61,562 bases of DNA from DATGSL01 sp964645585 (GCA_964645585.1 CAZYAN010000023.1:1-61562); one strand, 5' to 3'. Counted from the stretch's first letter, positions 17,134 through 26,223 are shown. Notes: generated by a model not told the origin, from the sequence alone. Numbers and translations are program-made.

Positions 17134-18558
17134 CTACAAAATTGCGCCGGGCTCGTAGCCTGCCGCGTCCGGATACCTTTTCTGAATCGCTTCTGCCTCG
17201 GCGACAAATGCATCGACTTGCGCCCGGGCGGCACCGAGAAACCGTTCCTCGTCGGCCAGCAGAGCCTGGAGCGCGGACCGGTCGAGGCCGATCCTCTCGT
17301 CCGCCGCCAAACGATCGATGAGGTCGTTGTGCCCGATTTTCCCCGCGCGGAGGTCCCGCACCGTCGCCACCGCGTGCTCCTTGATCGCCTCGTGCGCCGC
17401 CTCCCGGCCGCTGCCCGCCTTGACCGCTTCCATCAAGAACGTCGTCGTGGCAAGAAATGGAAAATATTTCTCATTCTCCGCCGCGATAACCGCCGGGAAA
17501 ACTTCCATCTGCCGAATCACCGTCAGCAGCGTTTCCAGGCAGCCGTCGATCGCAAAGAAGGCATCGGGCAACGCGACGCGCCGAACAACCGAACAGGAGA
17601 CGTCGCCTTCATTCCATTGGTCGCCGGCCAGCGCACTGACCATCGCGAGGTGTCCGTTGAGGATCGCGTGAAATCCGTTGATCCGCTCGCAACTCCGGCT
17701 GTTCATCTTGTGGGGCATCGCCGATGAACCGACCTGTCCTTTTCGGAAACCCTCGCTCGCGAGCTCGTGCCCGGCCATCAGCCGCAGGGTGCGCGCGAAA
17801 CTGCCCGCCGCCGCACCGATCTGCACGAGGCGGCTGATCGTTTCCAAGTCGAGACTCCGCGGATACACCTGGCCGACGCTGCCGAGCGTCCGCTGAAAAC
17901 CGAGTTCCTCGACGATCCGCTCCTCAAGTTCCGCGGCTTTCCGCGCGTCACCGCCAAACAGCGTCATCTGGTCAAGCTGGGTGCCGACTGCCCCCTTTAA
18001 TCCGCGAACCGGATACCGCGCGATCAGTTCCTCAAGCCCCCGAAAGGCCTCCAGCAATTCTTGCCCGAACATCGCGAGGCGTTTTCCAAACGTCGTCGGC
18101 TGGGCCGGAACGTTGTGCGTGCGCGCGGTGATCACCAAATCCTTGGTTTCCCGAGCCCGCCCCGCCATTGCAACGAGCGCCGCCGCGGTCTTTGTCCGGA
18201 CAAGCGCGAGCGAACGCGCGACCTGCAACTGCTCGACGTTCTCCGTCAGGTCGCGGCTCGTCATGCCTTTGTGGATATGCTCGTGCCCGGCCAGCGCGCA
18301 AAATTCTTCGATCCGCGCCTTCACATCGTGGAGCGTCACCCGCTCGCGGCTTTCAATGGAGTCGAGATCGACCCGGTCTTTGACCTTTTCATAAGCCTCG
18401 ATCGCCTCCGCGGGAATGGGCAGACCCAAGCTCCGCTGCGCGCGCATCACCGCGATCCAAAAGTCGCGTTCCAGAATCACGCGCCCGCGGGCGGACCAAA
18501 TTGATTTCATCGCCGGCGACGCATACCGCTGGGCGAGTACATTCGGAATAGATTCCAT
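17134..18558 (-). CDS. purB: Adenylosuccinate lyase
   Basis: Protein of 474 residues, the normal length of PurB. It splits adenylosuccinate to AMP plus fumarate, and SAICAR to AICAR plus fumarate, in cytoplasmic purine synthesis. The fumarase/aspartase signature 'GSSAMPHKMNSR' is at about 277-288, with the catalytic Ser in its flexible loop. 'GMTSRDLTEN' is at about 98-107, and 'TARTHNVPAQPTTFG' carries the catalytic His at about 148. The arrangement 'KMNSR' (rather than KxNP) is common in animal-type and verrucomicrobial PurB enzymes. The ATG at 18558 lacks a strong Shine-Dalgarno sequence. Confidence 0.92.
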   Translation of the reverse strand: MESIPNVLAQRYASPAMKSIWSARGRVILERDFWIAVMRAQRSLGLPIPAEAIEAYEKVKDRVDLDSIESRERVTLHDVKARIEEFCALAGHEHIHKGMTSRDLTENVEQLQVARSLALVRTKTAAALVAMAGRARETKDLVITARTHNVPAQPTTFGKRLAMFGQELLEAFRGLEELIARYPVRGLKGAVGTQLDQMTLFGGDARKAAELEERIVEELGFQRTLGSVGQVYPRSLDLETISRLVQIGAAAGSFARTLRLMAGHELASEGFRKGQVGSSAMPHKMNSRSCERINGFHAILNGHLAMVSALAGDQWNEGDVSCSVVRRVALPDAFFAIDGCLETLLTVIRQMEVFPAVIAAENEKYFPFLATTTFLMEAVKAGSGREAAHEAIKEHAVATVRDLRAGKIGHNDLIDRLAADERIGLDRSALQALLADEERFLGAARAQVDAFVAEAEAIQKRYPDAAGYEPGAIL

Positions 18559-18872
18559 TTGGAAAAGGAAACGTTAAAAAGCCGGACAGGTTAACCACAA
18601 ATGAGCGCGGATTTTGAAAAAGATTTTCGAGTGCGTTTCAGGAAAACACTTCTCCGCCGTCATTCCTGTTCATCCTGACCTCAGCGATTAAGACGCAGAT
18701 TTGACATAAATGGGTGCGAATTCGGAGAAGAGGCGGGAGCCGAAGGATTAAGTGCAGGTGATGGAACTCATCCCACTGAGCCGGCGCATCCGCTCTATCA
18801 TTCACTGAATTCGTGTTTATTCGCGTCCATTCGTGCTTACATACCTGCGGTATTCACATTAACAATCCGGCT
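18559..18872. other. Intergenic region with degenerate 10-base repeats
   Basis: About 310 bases between purB and holA on the minus strand. There is no gene. Near the right end are three tandem 10-base units (see the repeat feature). Related words in inverse orientation ('ACCACAAATGAGCGCGGATT', 'ATAAATGGGTGCGAATTC') occur further left. Confidence 0.45.
18809..18838. repeat. Degenerate tandem 10-base repeat (ATTCGYGTYY)
   Basis: Three consecutive units read ATTCGTGTTT (18809-18818), ATTCGCGTCC (18819-18828) and ATTCGTGCTT (18829-18838). They resemble the 'ATTCGTGTCC ATTCGTGG' words that recur between genes in many environmental bacterial genomes. No function is known to me. Confidence 0.5.
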
Positions 18873-19970
18873 TCACGAGAGACAGCGAATCGCCATTTCC
18901 CGCAAGACTTCCTCTTCCTGATCCGGGCGGCTGATCGTCTCTTCGAAGGCCCGCAAAAATTCCTGCTGGAAATCGATCAGCCGTTTCAGGTTCAACTTTT
19001 TAGCACTTTCGGCAAGGCGCCCCAAGTAAAACGGATGCTGGGTGAATACGTTAAAGGAGTTCTTCTCCGGCTCCTCCCCAAACGCTTTCCGATACGCCGC
19101 GGCCGCGCGTTCGAGACTCGTCTTGTCGACGCCGCGACCGAGCCGAATCTCGCCGGCATCGAGCAGCACGCGCAATTGAATCAGCAGCCGGTTGCGCCCT
19201 TGCAGCGTTGTGATCAGCGGTCGCGCACTATTTCCCGAGAAAAAATGCCGCCGCAGCGCCTCCAGGGTCCATGCGAGGTCGAGCGCGAAAAAGGCGTCCG
19301 AGGTCTCAAAGAAATCTCCCTCGCCAAAATTCGGCACAAGTTCTCTCACGAGCGACTCTTCGACCTTTCCGCCGTCCGGATGCAGATAAGCCGCCAGCTT
19401 GGCCGTCTCCTCGACAATCAGGCGCGTGTTGCCGTTAACTTTCCCGATCAAAAGCTCCGCGGCAGCGCGAGTGAATCGGAGCCCTTGCCGTTCCGCCTCC
19501 TCGCACGCCATCGCGACGAGATCGATGCCGGCGCCTTTCTCGCCCGGAGCGGCAAGCCATTCGGACTCGGCCGTCTTCACACACCATTTGTAAAACGCTC
19601 GCCGCCGATCGACCGGCGCGGCGGTAAAAAGGACATCGACTTCATTTGGATCGATCTCGTCAAGCGTTTCCCGCAAGCGTTCAACTTGCTCCAACGTCCC
19701 CTCCGCCCGGCCGGTTTTGGTGTCGGCTAAAAAAGTAACATCCTTCAGCCAGACCGCCTTCTTGCCGCCAAACATCGGCAGCGTGGTCACCGCCTGAACA
19801 AACTGTCCGACCGCCGCCTCGACCTCATCGACGTTGTTTGCCGAACCGTCGATGATTTCCTGTGCGAATTCATCAGCCAGCCCTTCGGCCATCCGGTCGA
19901 AGATCTCCTTTCCGCGACGGGTGACCAAGAAATCATCCGCCCCGGCAATAAACGTAAATTTTTTCGTCAT
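18873..19970 (-). CDS. holA: DNA polymerase III subunit delta
   Basis: Protein of 365 residues, close to the family length of about 340. Delta opens the sliding clamp in the clamp-loader complex at the replication fork. The N-terminus 'KFTFIAGADDFLVTRRGKEIF' matches the HolA opening, where other members have 'YLLYGEDxFL'. Central segments 'VNGNTRLIVEETAKLAAYL' and the C-terminal 'LDLAWTLEALRRHFFSGNSA...LITTLQGRNRLLIQLR' correspond to HolA domains II and III. The call rests on overall pattern, because HolA sequences diverge widely. The ATG at 19970 is the only sensible start. Confidence 0.8.
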   Translation of the reverse strand: MTKKFTFIAGADDFLVTRRGKEIFDRMAEGLADEFAQEIIDGSANNVDEVEAAVGQFVQAVTTLPMFGGKKAVWLKDVTFLADTKTGRAEGTLEQVERLRETLDEIDPNEVDVLFTAAPVDRRRAFYKWCVKTAESEWLAAPGEKGAGIDLVAMACEEAERQGLRFTRAAAELLIGKVNGNTRLIVEETAKLAAYLHPDGGKVEESLVRELVPNFGEGDFFETSDAFFALDLAWTLEALRRHFFSGNSARPLITTLQGRNRLLIQLRVLLDAGEIRLGRGVDKTSLERAAAAYRKAFGEEPEKNSFNVFTQHPFYLGRLAESAKKLNLKRLIDFQQEFLRAFEETISRPDQEEEVLREMAIRCLS

Positions 19971-20162
19971 GCCGGATTAGGCCCTTTCAGGGCAATGCCC
20001 TGGGTCGACCAGACTCAATACGCAACCCGCACCCACCGGCGGCAATACTGCCCAGATGCGAATTCACCAGCCCCAACGGGCGACTCGTGACTGTCAGAAG
20101 CTTTTCAAACACCGTGCAATCAAAAGGCAAAAATCGCCGCGACGGAATGACGCGCGACCGTG

Positions 20163-21494
20163 TCAGGAGATCTCCGTTTCGTAATCGAGCGGCTCGATCG
20201 CGTTGCCGTTGGCATCCGTAACTTGCCGGCGTTCAGCGTCGAAGTAGAGCATCTGCCCGGTCCGCTCCGACATTTCCGCCATGGAAACAATCGTTTGCCC
20301 GCGGATGGCGAGATCGATGCCGGCGTTCGGCTCCGCGACACCGCGGATCGCGTCAAACCAGTTCTTGTGATGGCTCTCATTCGGGATGTCGCGATACTCT
20401 TCGCGATCAATCTCGTCAGCAAATGGCCGCTCCGGACGCAGCTCGACTTGGCTCCCCCCCATGTAAATGGTCGCGTGATGGCCGCGGACGATTTCGCGCA
20501 GGCCGACTTCGTTGACCGTGCTTCCCATAATCGTCATGTGCAGGCCGTTCGGGAATTCCGTGATGAACTGGGTCGTGTCCGGCACGTCGCGATCCGGCGT
20601 GATCTTTCGGCTCCCGAGGCAGGCCACACGGCGGGGAAAATCAGTCGTCGCCGTCGCGATCATCAGCGGATGGAGCTTGTGCGACAGCAAATCGCCGAGG
20701 ATACCGCAGCAGTACGGGTAATATTTGCGCCAGCGGAAATAACTGTCGGCGTCAAACGGCCGGTCGGAAACCGGGCCGAGCCAGCGTTTCCAGTCGATCG
20801 TTTCCGGCGTGGCGCCGGGCGCGATCGTGTAATTCCATTCGCCGGTCGGCTTGTTGCGGCAGAACGACGTTTCCGCGAGCACCAGCGGCCCGAGTTTTCC
20901 CTCTTTGACCAGCTCGCCCGCGCGATGCCAATGTCCCTCGGAACAGTAATGCGTGCCGAGCTGGAAGATTTTACCGGTGCGTTTGACGGCGTCATGCACC
21001 TGAAACGCCTCGGTCAAATAGCGCGTCATCGGCTTTTCACAATATACATGCTTGCCGGCTTCGAGAGCGTCGATCGCCACACGCGCGTGCCAATGGTCGA
21101 CCGTGCCGATGTAAATTGCGTCGATGTCGTCCCGCTCGAGCAGTTTTCGGTGATCCGAATACCCGTCGGCCTCGGAAAGATTTAAATGATTCCGGGCGCG
21201 CGCAACCCGGTCGGTCCAAACGTCGCAGACAGCAACGCCCTGCACATTCCAAGCATCGGCGTGCGAAGCGACCGTCCGCACGTGCGTCCCAAAACCTTGA
21301 CCGCCGACCCCAATGAAACCGACGCGGATGCGGTCGTTGGCGCCGACAACCGAGCCGGCCGCCGGCGCCTGGCCGTAGACGGTGTTTTTCACAGCCGCGC
21401 CTGACACGATCGCGGCGGCGGCCAAGGCGCCTTTCTTAAGAAAATCGCGGCGGGAGGAAGCGGTGACCGAGGACGAATGTTTCTTGGGTGTCAT
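20163..21494 (-). CDS. Tat-exported Gfo/Idh/MocA family oxidoreductase
   Basis: Protein of 443 residues. The N-terminus has a twin-arginine signal, 'SSRRDFLKKGALAAAAIVSG', so it is exported folded with its cofactor. The NAD(P)-binding segment 'IRVGFIGVGGQGFGTHV' starts near residue 57, and 'YIGTVDHWHARVAIDALEAG' and 'YCEKPMTRYLTEA' (the EKP motif) follow, as in Gfo/Idh/MocA enzymes. The C-terminal domain contains 'RKYYPYCCGILGDLLSHKLH'. Members oxidise or reduce sugars, often at C3. It stands alone between holA and cinA. The substrate is unknown. Confidence 0.85.
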   Translation of the reverse strand: MTPKKHSSSVTASSRRDFLKKGALAAAAIVSGAAVKNTVYGQAPAAGSVVGANDRIRVGFIGVGGQGFGTHVRTVASHADAWNVQGVAVCDVWTDRVARARNHLNLSEADGYSDHRKLLERDDIDAIYIGTVDHWHARVAIDALEAGKHVYCEKPMTRYLTEAFQVHDAVKRTGKIFQLGTHYCSEGHWHRAGELVKEGKLGPLVLAETSFCRNKPTGEWNYTIAPGATPETIDWKRWLGPVSDRPFDADSYFRWRKYYPYCCGILGDLLSHKLHPLMIATATTDFPRRVACLGSRKITPDRDVPDTTQFITEFPNGLHMTIMGSTVNEVGLREIVRGHHATIYMGGSQVELRPERPFADEIDREEYRDIPNESHHKNWFDAIRGVAEPNAGIDLAIRGQTIVSMAEMSERTGQMLYFDAERRQVTDANGNAIEPLDYETEIS

Positions 21495-21614
21495 GAGAAT
21501 TACAGATTTGGAGAATAGAGTTGGAACGGGGGCGCGATCCGGCCGCCGAAAGGAGTCCCTACTCTGACAAATCCTGCTGGAAGATCAATGTTTCGATCGT
21601 CCGAAGAGCCATTT

Positions 21615-22913
21615 TCAAATCCGCGATTTCAAATTCGAGAATTCGGCTTCCGCCGGCTGATCGACTCGCCCTTTGACCAGCGTCCGGCGGAGCCAATCGA
21701 GCAGGGCCGTCACCGCCTGCTTGCGCACGTGCGCGCGGCCCCCCGGGAAATAGACCTTTCTCGCCCAAGAATCGTCGGGCGTGTCCAGGCCCAGATAAAC
21801 CGTGCCGACCGGCAAGGTATCCGTCCCGCCCTCCGGACCCGCGAATCCAGTTACGCTCAGCGCGAAATCCGACCCGAGGCACTCGCCGACGCCGGTCGCC
21901 ATCGCGACCGCCACCTCCGGGCTGACCGGTCCGTGCTGGCTGATCAAGGCTTCCGGGATGTCGAGGATCTGCACTTTTGCTTCGTTCGTGTAACAAACAA
22001 CGCCTCCTAAAAAGACTTTGGATACACCGGGGATGTCGGTAAACCGGCTCGCGAGCATGCCGCCCGTGCATGATTCGGCCACCGCGAGCGTCAGGTTCTT
22101 TTCTCGCATCAGATCGAACACCACGTGTTCCAGCGAATCGTGGCCGAAACAGACAAAATCGTCTCCAATCCGGCGCGCGATCTGCATCCCCAGTCCCTCC
22201 AGCTTCTTTCGTGTCAGATTTCCGTCGACCGCACTCAGACGGAGGTCGACCATCCCGTCGTGCGGGCAGGAAGCGACCTCCACTCCGGGCACCGTGTCGA
22301 GCAATGGCTGAATTTTCTCCAACAAAAAGGATTCGCCAATGCCGGCGGTCCGGATTTGGACGTATTCCTCCTCCTCTCCCAGCAATCCCCGCTTCCGAAG
22401 GCGCGGAATGACTTCCTCCTGAAAAATGTCCTGCAGTTCGGCCGACGGTCCAGGCAGCAGAATAGCGACCTTGCCTTCGTGTTCGATCCAGAGGCCGGGC
22501 GCGGTTCCCACGCGATTTTCGAGAACCTCGGATCCCTTCGGCCGGTAGGCGATCTTCCGGTTGATCGACGGCATTTCAATCCCCCGCTTGCGAAAATACG
22601 CTTCCAGACGCTCCTCAATCCCCGGATCGTAGACGAGTTCCAGCCCCAGCGCGCGCGCGACGCACTCCCGGGTGATGTCGTCCGGTGTCGGCCCGAGCCC
22701 TCCGGTCACGATGACCATGTCCGCCGCGCGCCAGCTTGCGAGAAACTCGCGGTTGATCGAAGCTTCGTCATCGTTGATGACCACGTTTCGGCGAGGATGA
22801 AGTCCATGCCGGGCCAAGCGGTCCCCCAAGTAAGTCAGATGGGTATTGGCGCGCAAACCGATCAGCAATTCGTTCCCGAACGTCAGAATTTCCAGCTTCG
22901 TCGCGTTCATCAT
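21615..22913 (-). CDS. cinA: CinA family protein (NMN amidohydrolase/damage-inducible)
   Basis: Protein of about 432 residues, the normal length. The N-terminal MoCF-like domain has 'EILTFGNELLIGLRANTH' and 'MVIVTGGLGPTPDDITRE'. The C-terminal NMN-deamidase-like domain has 'LAVAESCTGGMLASRFTDIPG', 'GGVVCYTNEAKVQIL' and 'DFALSVTGFAGPEGGT'. CinA proteins recycle pyridine nucleotides and ADP-ribose. Two ATGs are adjacent (22913 and 22910). The gene is divergent from uvrC, with only 73 bases between the starts, so the two probably share a control region. Confidence 0.88.
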   Translation of the reverse strand: MMNATKLEILTFGNELLIGLRANTHLTYLGDRLARHGLHPRRNVVINDDEASINREFLASWRAADMVIVTGGLGPTPDDITRECVARALGLELVYDPGIEERLEAYFRKRGIEMPSINRKIAYRPKGSEVLENRVGTAPGLWIEHEGKVAILLPGPSAELQDIFQEEVIPRLRKRGLLGEEEEYVQIRTAGIGESFLLEKIQPLLDTVPGVEVASCPHDGMVDLRLSAVDGNLTRKKLEGLGMQIARRIGDDFVCFGHDSLEHVVFDLMREKNLTLAVAESCTGGMLASRFTDIPGVSKVFLGGVVCYTNEAKVQILDIPEALISQHGPVSPEVAVAMATGVGECLGSDFALSVTGFAGPEGGTDTLPVGTVYLGLDTPDDSWARKVYFPGGRAHVRKQAVTALLDWLRRTLVKGRVDQPAEAEFSNLKSRI

Positions 22914-22986
22914 TGGATCAGGGAAAGCATGGCCGGGAAGGTTGCCGGGCGGACTCGGTCTGTTACATTACGTGCTTCCATCGAAA

Positions 22987-24465
22987 ATGCCAGCGGGTGA
23001 TTCCAGCAAAATCAAGGAAAAGGTCCGGCGTCTGCCGGATCGGCCAGGCGTGTACCTGATGAAGGACCGGTTTGGCAAAATCATTTATGTCGGAAAAGCC
23101 AAATCGTTGAAGAAGCGTGTCTCGACCTACTTCCAGGCATCCCGCCGCTCGATCCAGCACCCGAAGATACGCGCATTGGTCGATGTTATTGCCGATTTCG
23201 ATTGTCTGGAGGTCAAAAACGAGGCGGAGGCCCTGCTGCTCGAGGGCAAGTTGATCAAGGAATGGAAGCCGCGCTACAACACCGACTTCACCGACGATAA
23301 GCGATTCTTGCTCCTGCGCGTCGACCTGGAAGCCGAAATTCCGCGGTTTCGTCTGACCCGCCTGCGCAAGGAAGACGGCTCCCGCTACTTCGGACCCTTT
23401 CCGCACGCCGGACCGTTGCGCCGGACGCTCGGCGAACTGCGAAAAAAGTTTGGGGTTCTGCTGGGCGATACGACGCCGCAACGGCTTCCCGACGGCTCCT
23501 GGCGGCTCTACAACGACGTCCGCTCCGAGCTGTTCGGCTTCCCTAACATCGTCACACCCGCGGAATACCGGGAGCGTGTCGAGCAGGCTTGCCAGTTCCT
23601 CGAAGGGAAAACCCGCGAATGGCTCGCCGAATTGCGCGAGGAAATGATGACCGCCGCCGCCAGCCAGCGATTCGAACGCGCGGCCCAGCTTCGCGATGTC
23701 GTTTTCGCCCTCGAAAAGACCCTGATTAAATCACGCAAATTCGCGCGGGATCCGCTGCTCCCGGATTCGCGTCAGCGGGCGATGGAATCGCTCCAAAAAT
23801 CGCTCGGCCTGCCGCGGCTTCCGGCCCGGATTGAGTGTTTCGACATTTCGCACATTTCCGGGACGTTTGTCGTCGCCTCGCTCGTCAGCTTCGCCGGCGG
23901 CCGTCCGGACAAGAACAACTACCGGCGCTTCCGCATCAAGAGCTTCATCGGAAACGACGATTTTCGCGCGATGGAAGAAGTCGTCGGACGGCGCTACCGG
24001 CGGCTCGCCGATGAAGGCCGCGCGTTTCCCGATCTGATCGTGATCGACGGAGGAAAAGGCCAAGTCAGCGCGGCGCTGAAAGCCTTTTTGATCCTCGACC
24101 TCGAGCCGCCGCCGCTCGTCGGTCTCGCGAAGAAGGAGGAGACGGTTGTTTTCTCCGACGGGCGCGATCCTCTGAATCTTCCAAAACGCGATCCCGGTCT
24201 CCGCCTGCTTCAGCGCGTGCGCGACGAGGCCCACCGATTCGCCAACACGTTCAATGCCGAACTTCGCGCCCGGCTTCTCCGCGAATCGATTCTCGATGAT
24301 TTTCCGGGACTCGGCAAAGTCCGGCGGGCGGCACTGCTGGAGCACTTTCGCTCGATCGACCGGCTCCGCAAAGCGACGGCTGAGGAAATCGCCGAAGTGC
24401 GCGGTATCGGTCCGCGGATGGCGGCCAATCTGCACGAGTTTTTGCGCAAAGGCGAACGCGGCTGA
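22987..24465 (+). CDS. uvrC: Excinuclease ABC subunit C, short form without Fe-S cysteines
   Basis: I start the protein at the ATG at 22987 (MPAGDSSKIKEKVRRLPDRP), giving 492 residues against about 600 for E. coli UvrC. UvrC makes both incisions in nucleotide excision repair. The GIY-YIG domain covers about 20-100 ('GVYLMKD', 'IIYVGKAKSLKKRVSTYF', Glu in 'VKNEAEAL'). A UVR-type helix pair lies at about 205-240. The RNase H-like nuclease has 'IECFDISHISGT' near 282, 'DLIVIDGGKGQVSAA' near 349 and 'RDEAHRFAN' near 412. A helix-hairpin-helix pair ends the protein. The Cys cluster between the GIY-YIG and UVR regions that binds an iron-sulfur cluster in E. coli UvrC is absent (residues about 155-190). 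The stop abuts the stop of the opposite pseudopilin gene. Confidence 0.9.
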   Translation: MPAGDSSKIKEKVRRLPDRPGVYLMKDRFGKIIYVGKAKSLKKRVSTYFQASRRSIQHPKIRALVDVIADFDCLEVKNEAEALLLEGKLIKEWKPRYNTDFTDDKRFLLLRVDLEAEIPRFRLTRLRKEDGSRYFGPFPHAGPLRRTLGELRKKFGVLLGDTTPQRLPDGSWRLYNDVRSELFGFPNIVTPAEYRERVEQACQFLEGKTREWLAELREEMMTAAASQRFERAAQLRDVVFALEKTLIKSRKFARDPLLPDSRQRAMESLQKSLGLPRLPARIECFDISHISGTFVVASLVSFAGGRPDKNNYRRFRIKSFIGNDDFRAMEEVVGRRYRRLADEGRAFPDLIVIDGGKGQVSAALKAFLILDLEPPPLVGLAKKEETVVFSDGRDPLNLPKRDPGLRLLQRVRDEAHRFANTFNAELRARLLRESILDDFPGLGKVRRAALLEHFRSIDRLRKATAEEIAEVRGIGPRMAANLHEFLRKGERG

Positions 24466-25222
24466 TCAATTGAACCTTTGGGGATCAGCGAAAAAGTCGA
24501 AAAGCGAAGAACCGCCGGCGTCGCCGGAGGCGTTGTATACCTCGGCCATTGGAAACGTTTGCACGTGACCCCCGACATACAGCACGTTAACGGCGTTCTT
24601 GTGCGGATTGATCTTGAAACCCTCGCCCAAAGCCCTCGTCAGCGGTCCGGGAAAATCAAAAACGTAAGGGCGGCTTAAAAAGTCACTATCGAGCTTCGCA
24701 TTCTCCTGCCTGTGCAGCCGCGCGCGATAAATCCACATGTAGCCGACACGGCCAATCGGATTCGTCGAACTCACATTCTCGGGACGGATGTACGGGGGGA
24801 GCCGCGCTGGAGCTGTACAGTTCTTCGCGCGTCGCGGGGCACATCAACGGCGCGGCATCATCAAGATAAGCACCCGACCAGTGTTCGGCACCCGGGATCA
24901 GAACCCCTCCCTTCTCTGGTGCCAAGAGAAACCCCAGCACGCCGTGGATGTCGACGCGCGAGCCCCATTCACTTGACGGGGCGGAGCCGCCCGCGGGAAT
25001 GTGCGGCGGAATCATGTCGTCATGATCGGTCGCATACAAGTGCACCGCTGTTCCGATGTCGCGCAAATGAACTTTGCATTGAGCCACTTTCGCCTGTTCC
25101 CGCACTTCTCCAACAACCGGAATGAGAATCGCTGCCAGAATGCCGATGATCGCGATCACGGTGAGCAGCTCGATCAAGGTGAACGCGGCGGAGCTGTCCG
25201 AACGGGGGGCGGGTTGTTTCAT
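24466..25222 (-). pseudogene. Type II/IV pseudopilin broken by a frameshift
   Basis: The N-terminal part (from ATG 25222) has a prepilin signal, 'AAFTLIELLTVIAIIGILA', with Ala rather than Gly at -1, and matches the pseudopilin at 3163-3954 for about 20 residues. The frame is lost at a run of six G on the plus strand (24794-24799). Removing one base there joins 'LYSSSAAPPYIRPENV' to the downstream frame 'SSTNPIGRVGYMWIYRARL', which ends with 'HKNAVNVLYVGGHV', the His-X9-Gly-Gly form of the family's C-terminal motif. The restored protein would be about 251 residues. This is either a true null allele or a homopolymer sequencing error. The stop codon (24466-24468) is directly back-to-back with that of uvrC. 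Confidence 0.8.
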
Positions 25223-25368
25223 GGAATTACAAGCGAAAGAAAAGCGTAACCGGAAGCATTGTCGGCCCTTCCCGAGGTTTGTGCAAGGGAAAAGGCCGAC
25301 ACGGGTGCCGGTGGCTGCTGGCGAGCATGGCTGCCGGCGTGAGCCCGCGGGATGCGATGTTTGATGGG

Positions 25369-25404
25369 ACCGCGCTCTCGCGAGCGCAGCCGCGGGAGCG
25401 CGGT
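25369..25404. repeat. Long intergenic hairpin
   Basis: ACCGCGCTCTCGCG (25369-25382) pairs with CGCGGGAGCGCGGT (25391-25404) with one G-U pair, around an 8-base loop. It lies just downstream of the minus-strand outer-membrane gene. No U-tract follows. It may be a terminator-like or extragenic repeat element. Confidence 0.5.
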
Positions 25405-25429
25405 GCGAACGGAACGCGGCGCGCTTCCT

Positions 25430-25894
25430 CTATTGAAAGTAAAACCGAATCCCCAGTGCCGCGTTCAAATTCACGCCGGTGTCGGGCGCAAGGTCGAGGA
25501 TCGGAACGATCTCTCCAAATATCTCCAGGGGCGCATCCGCGAAATGATAGGCAAGTCCGACCGGGATCCGGATCCCAAACCGGTCCGTTCCTCGCCGCTC
25601 TTTGTATCGCGCACCGACGCCGACGTAGACAGGCAGAGCGCCGCTGTCGACCGGAAGCAGCGAAAAATCATGCCGCAACCAGTCCACGTGCAAATGAAAG
25701 GAGTTCCGCCCCTCGAATGACCAAGCCACGGCACCGTCGACCGCCGTGTCTCTGTCGAGCCAATGCTTGACAGACACTCCTGTCGGCTCCCCGACGATCA
25801 CACCAATCCCGGTGCCGCGATCTTGCGCCAGCGCACTCGCCGCGAAACTCGCTCCCGCGGCCAAAAGAAGCCCTGCTGTCACAATTTTTCTCAT
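25430..25894 (-). CDS. Small outer-membrane beta-barrel-like protein
   Basis: Protein of 154 residues beginning MRKIVTAGLLLAAGASFAASALAQ, a signal peptide. The mature part alternates polar and hydrophobic residues in strand-like segments ('GIGVIVGEPTGVSVKHWL', 'NSFHLHVDWLRHDF', 'RFGIRIPVGLAYHF') and ends in 'ALGIRFYFQ', an aromatic C-terminus typical of outer-membrane barrels. It resembles the BAPKO_0422/DUF3996 type of small barrel. A role cannot be assigned, and the neighbours give no clue. Confidence 0.7.
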   Translation of the reverse strand: MRKIVTAGLLLAAGASFAASALAQDRGTGIGVIVGEPTGVSVKHWLDRDTAVDGAVAWSFEGRNSFHLHVDWLRHDFSLLPVDSGALPVYVGVGARYKERRGTDRFGIRIPVGLAYHFADAPLEIFGEIVPILDLAPDTGVNLNAALGIRFYFQ

Positions 25895-26223
25895 AATGAT
25901 GAACTTTCTGTTCTTTCAACGCATCCGGGCCTTCCTTGGATACGGCCCTTCTCGCCGTGGCAGCAAACGTGATGACGCTGCAAACGACAAGGCGAACCAT
26001 GATCAACAGAATGTAAAAATTAGAGATCATTTGAGCGCCCCCTCGCCCGGTCCTTGCGGATCACACTTGACGGTGACCGGTTTTCTCCATGAAATCGCCA
26101 CCGTCGGCCGCGCGCCGTCACCATTGAATGAAGGCATTCCGCGTGCACAAAACGGTTTTGTCTTTCCCGAGCCTGCGCGTCGCCCGAATTACCTGAATTT
26201 CACTCTCCAAGGTTTTCTCTGTC
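25895..26223. other. Intergenic region between divergent genes
   Basis: About 330 bases between the start of the outer-membrane protein gene and the start of an oxidoreductase gene. It should contain both promoters. No gene or clear motif was seen. Confidence 0.45.

Noticed and set aside
24686..25222. A separate short pseudopilin gene of 178 residues
   Set aside because: Its last residues (after the G run) do not resemble the family, while the downstream frame does, so a frameshifted single gene explains both.
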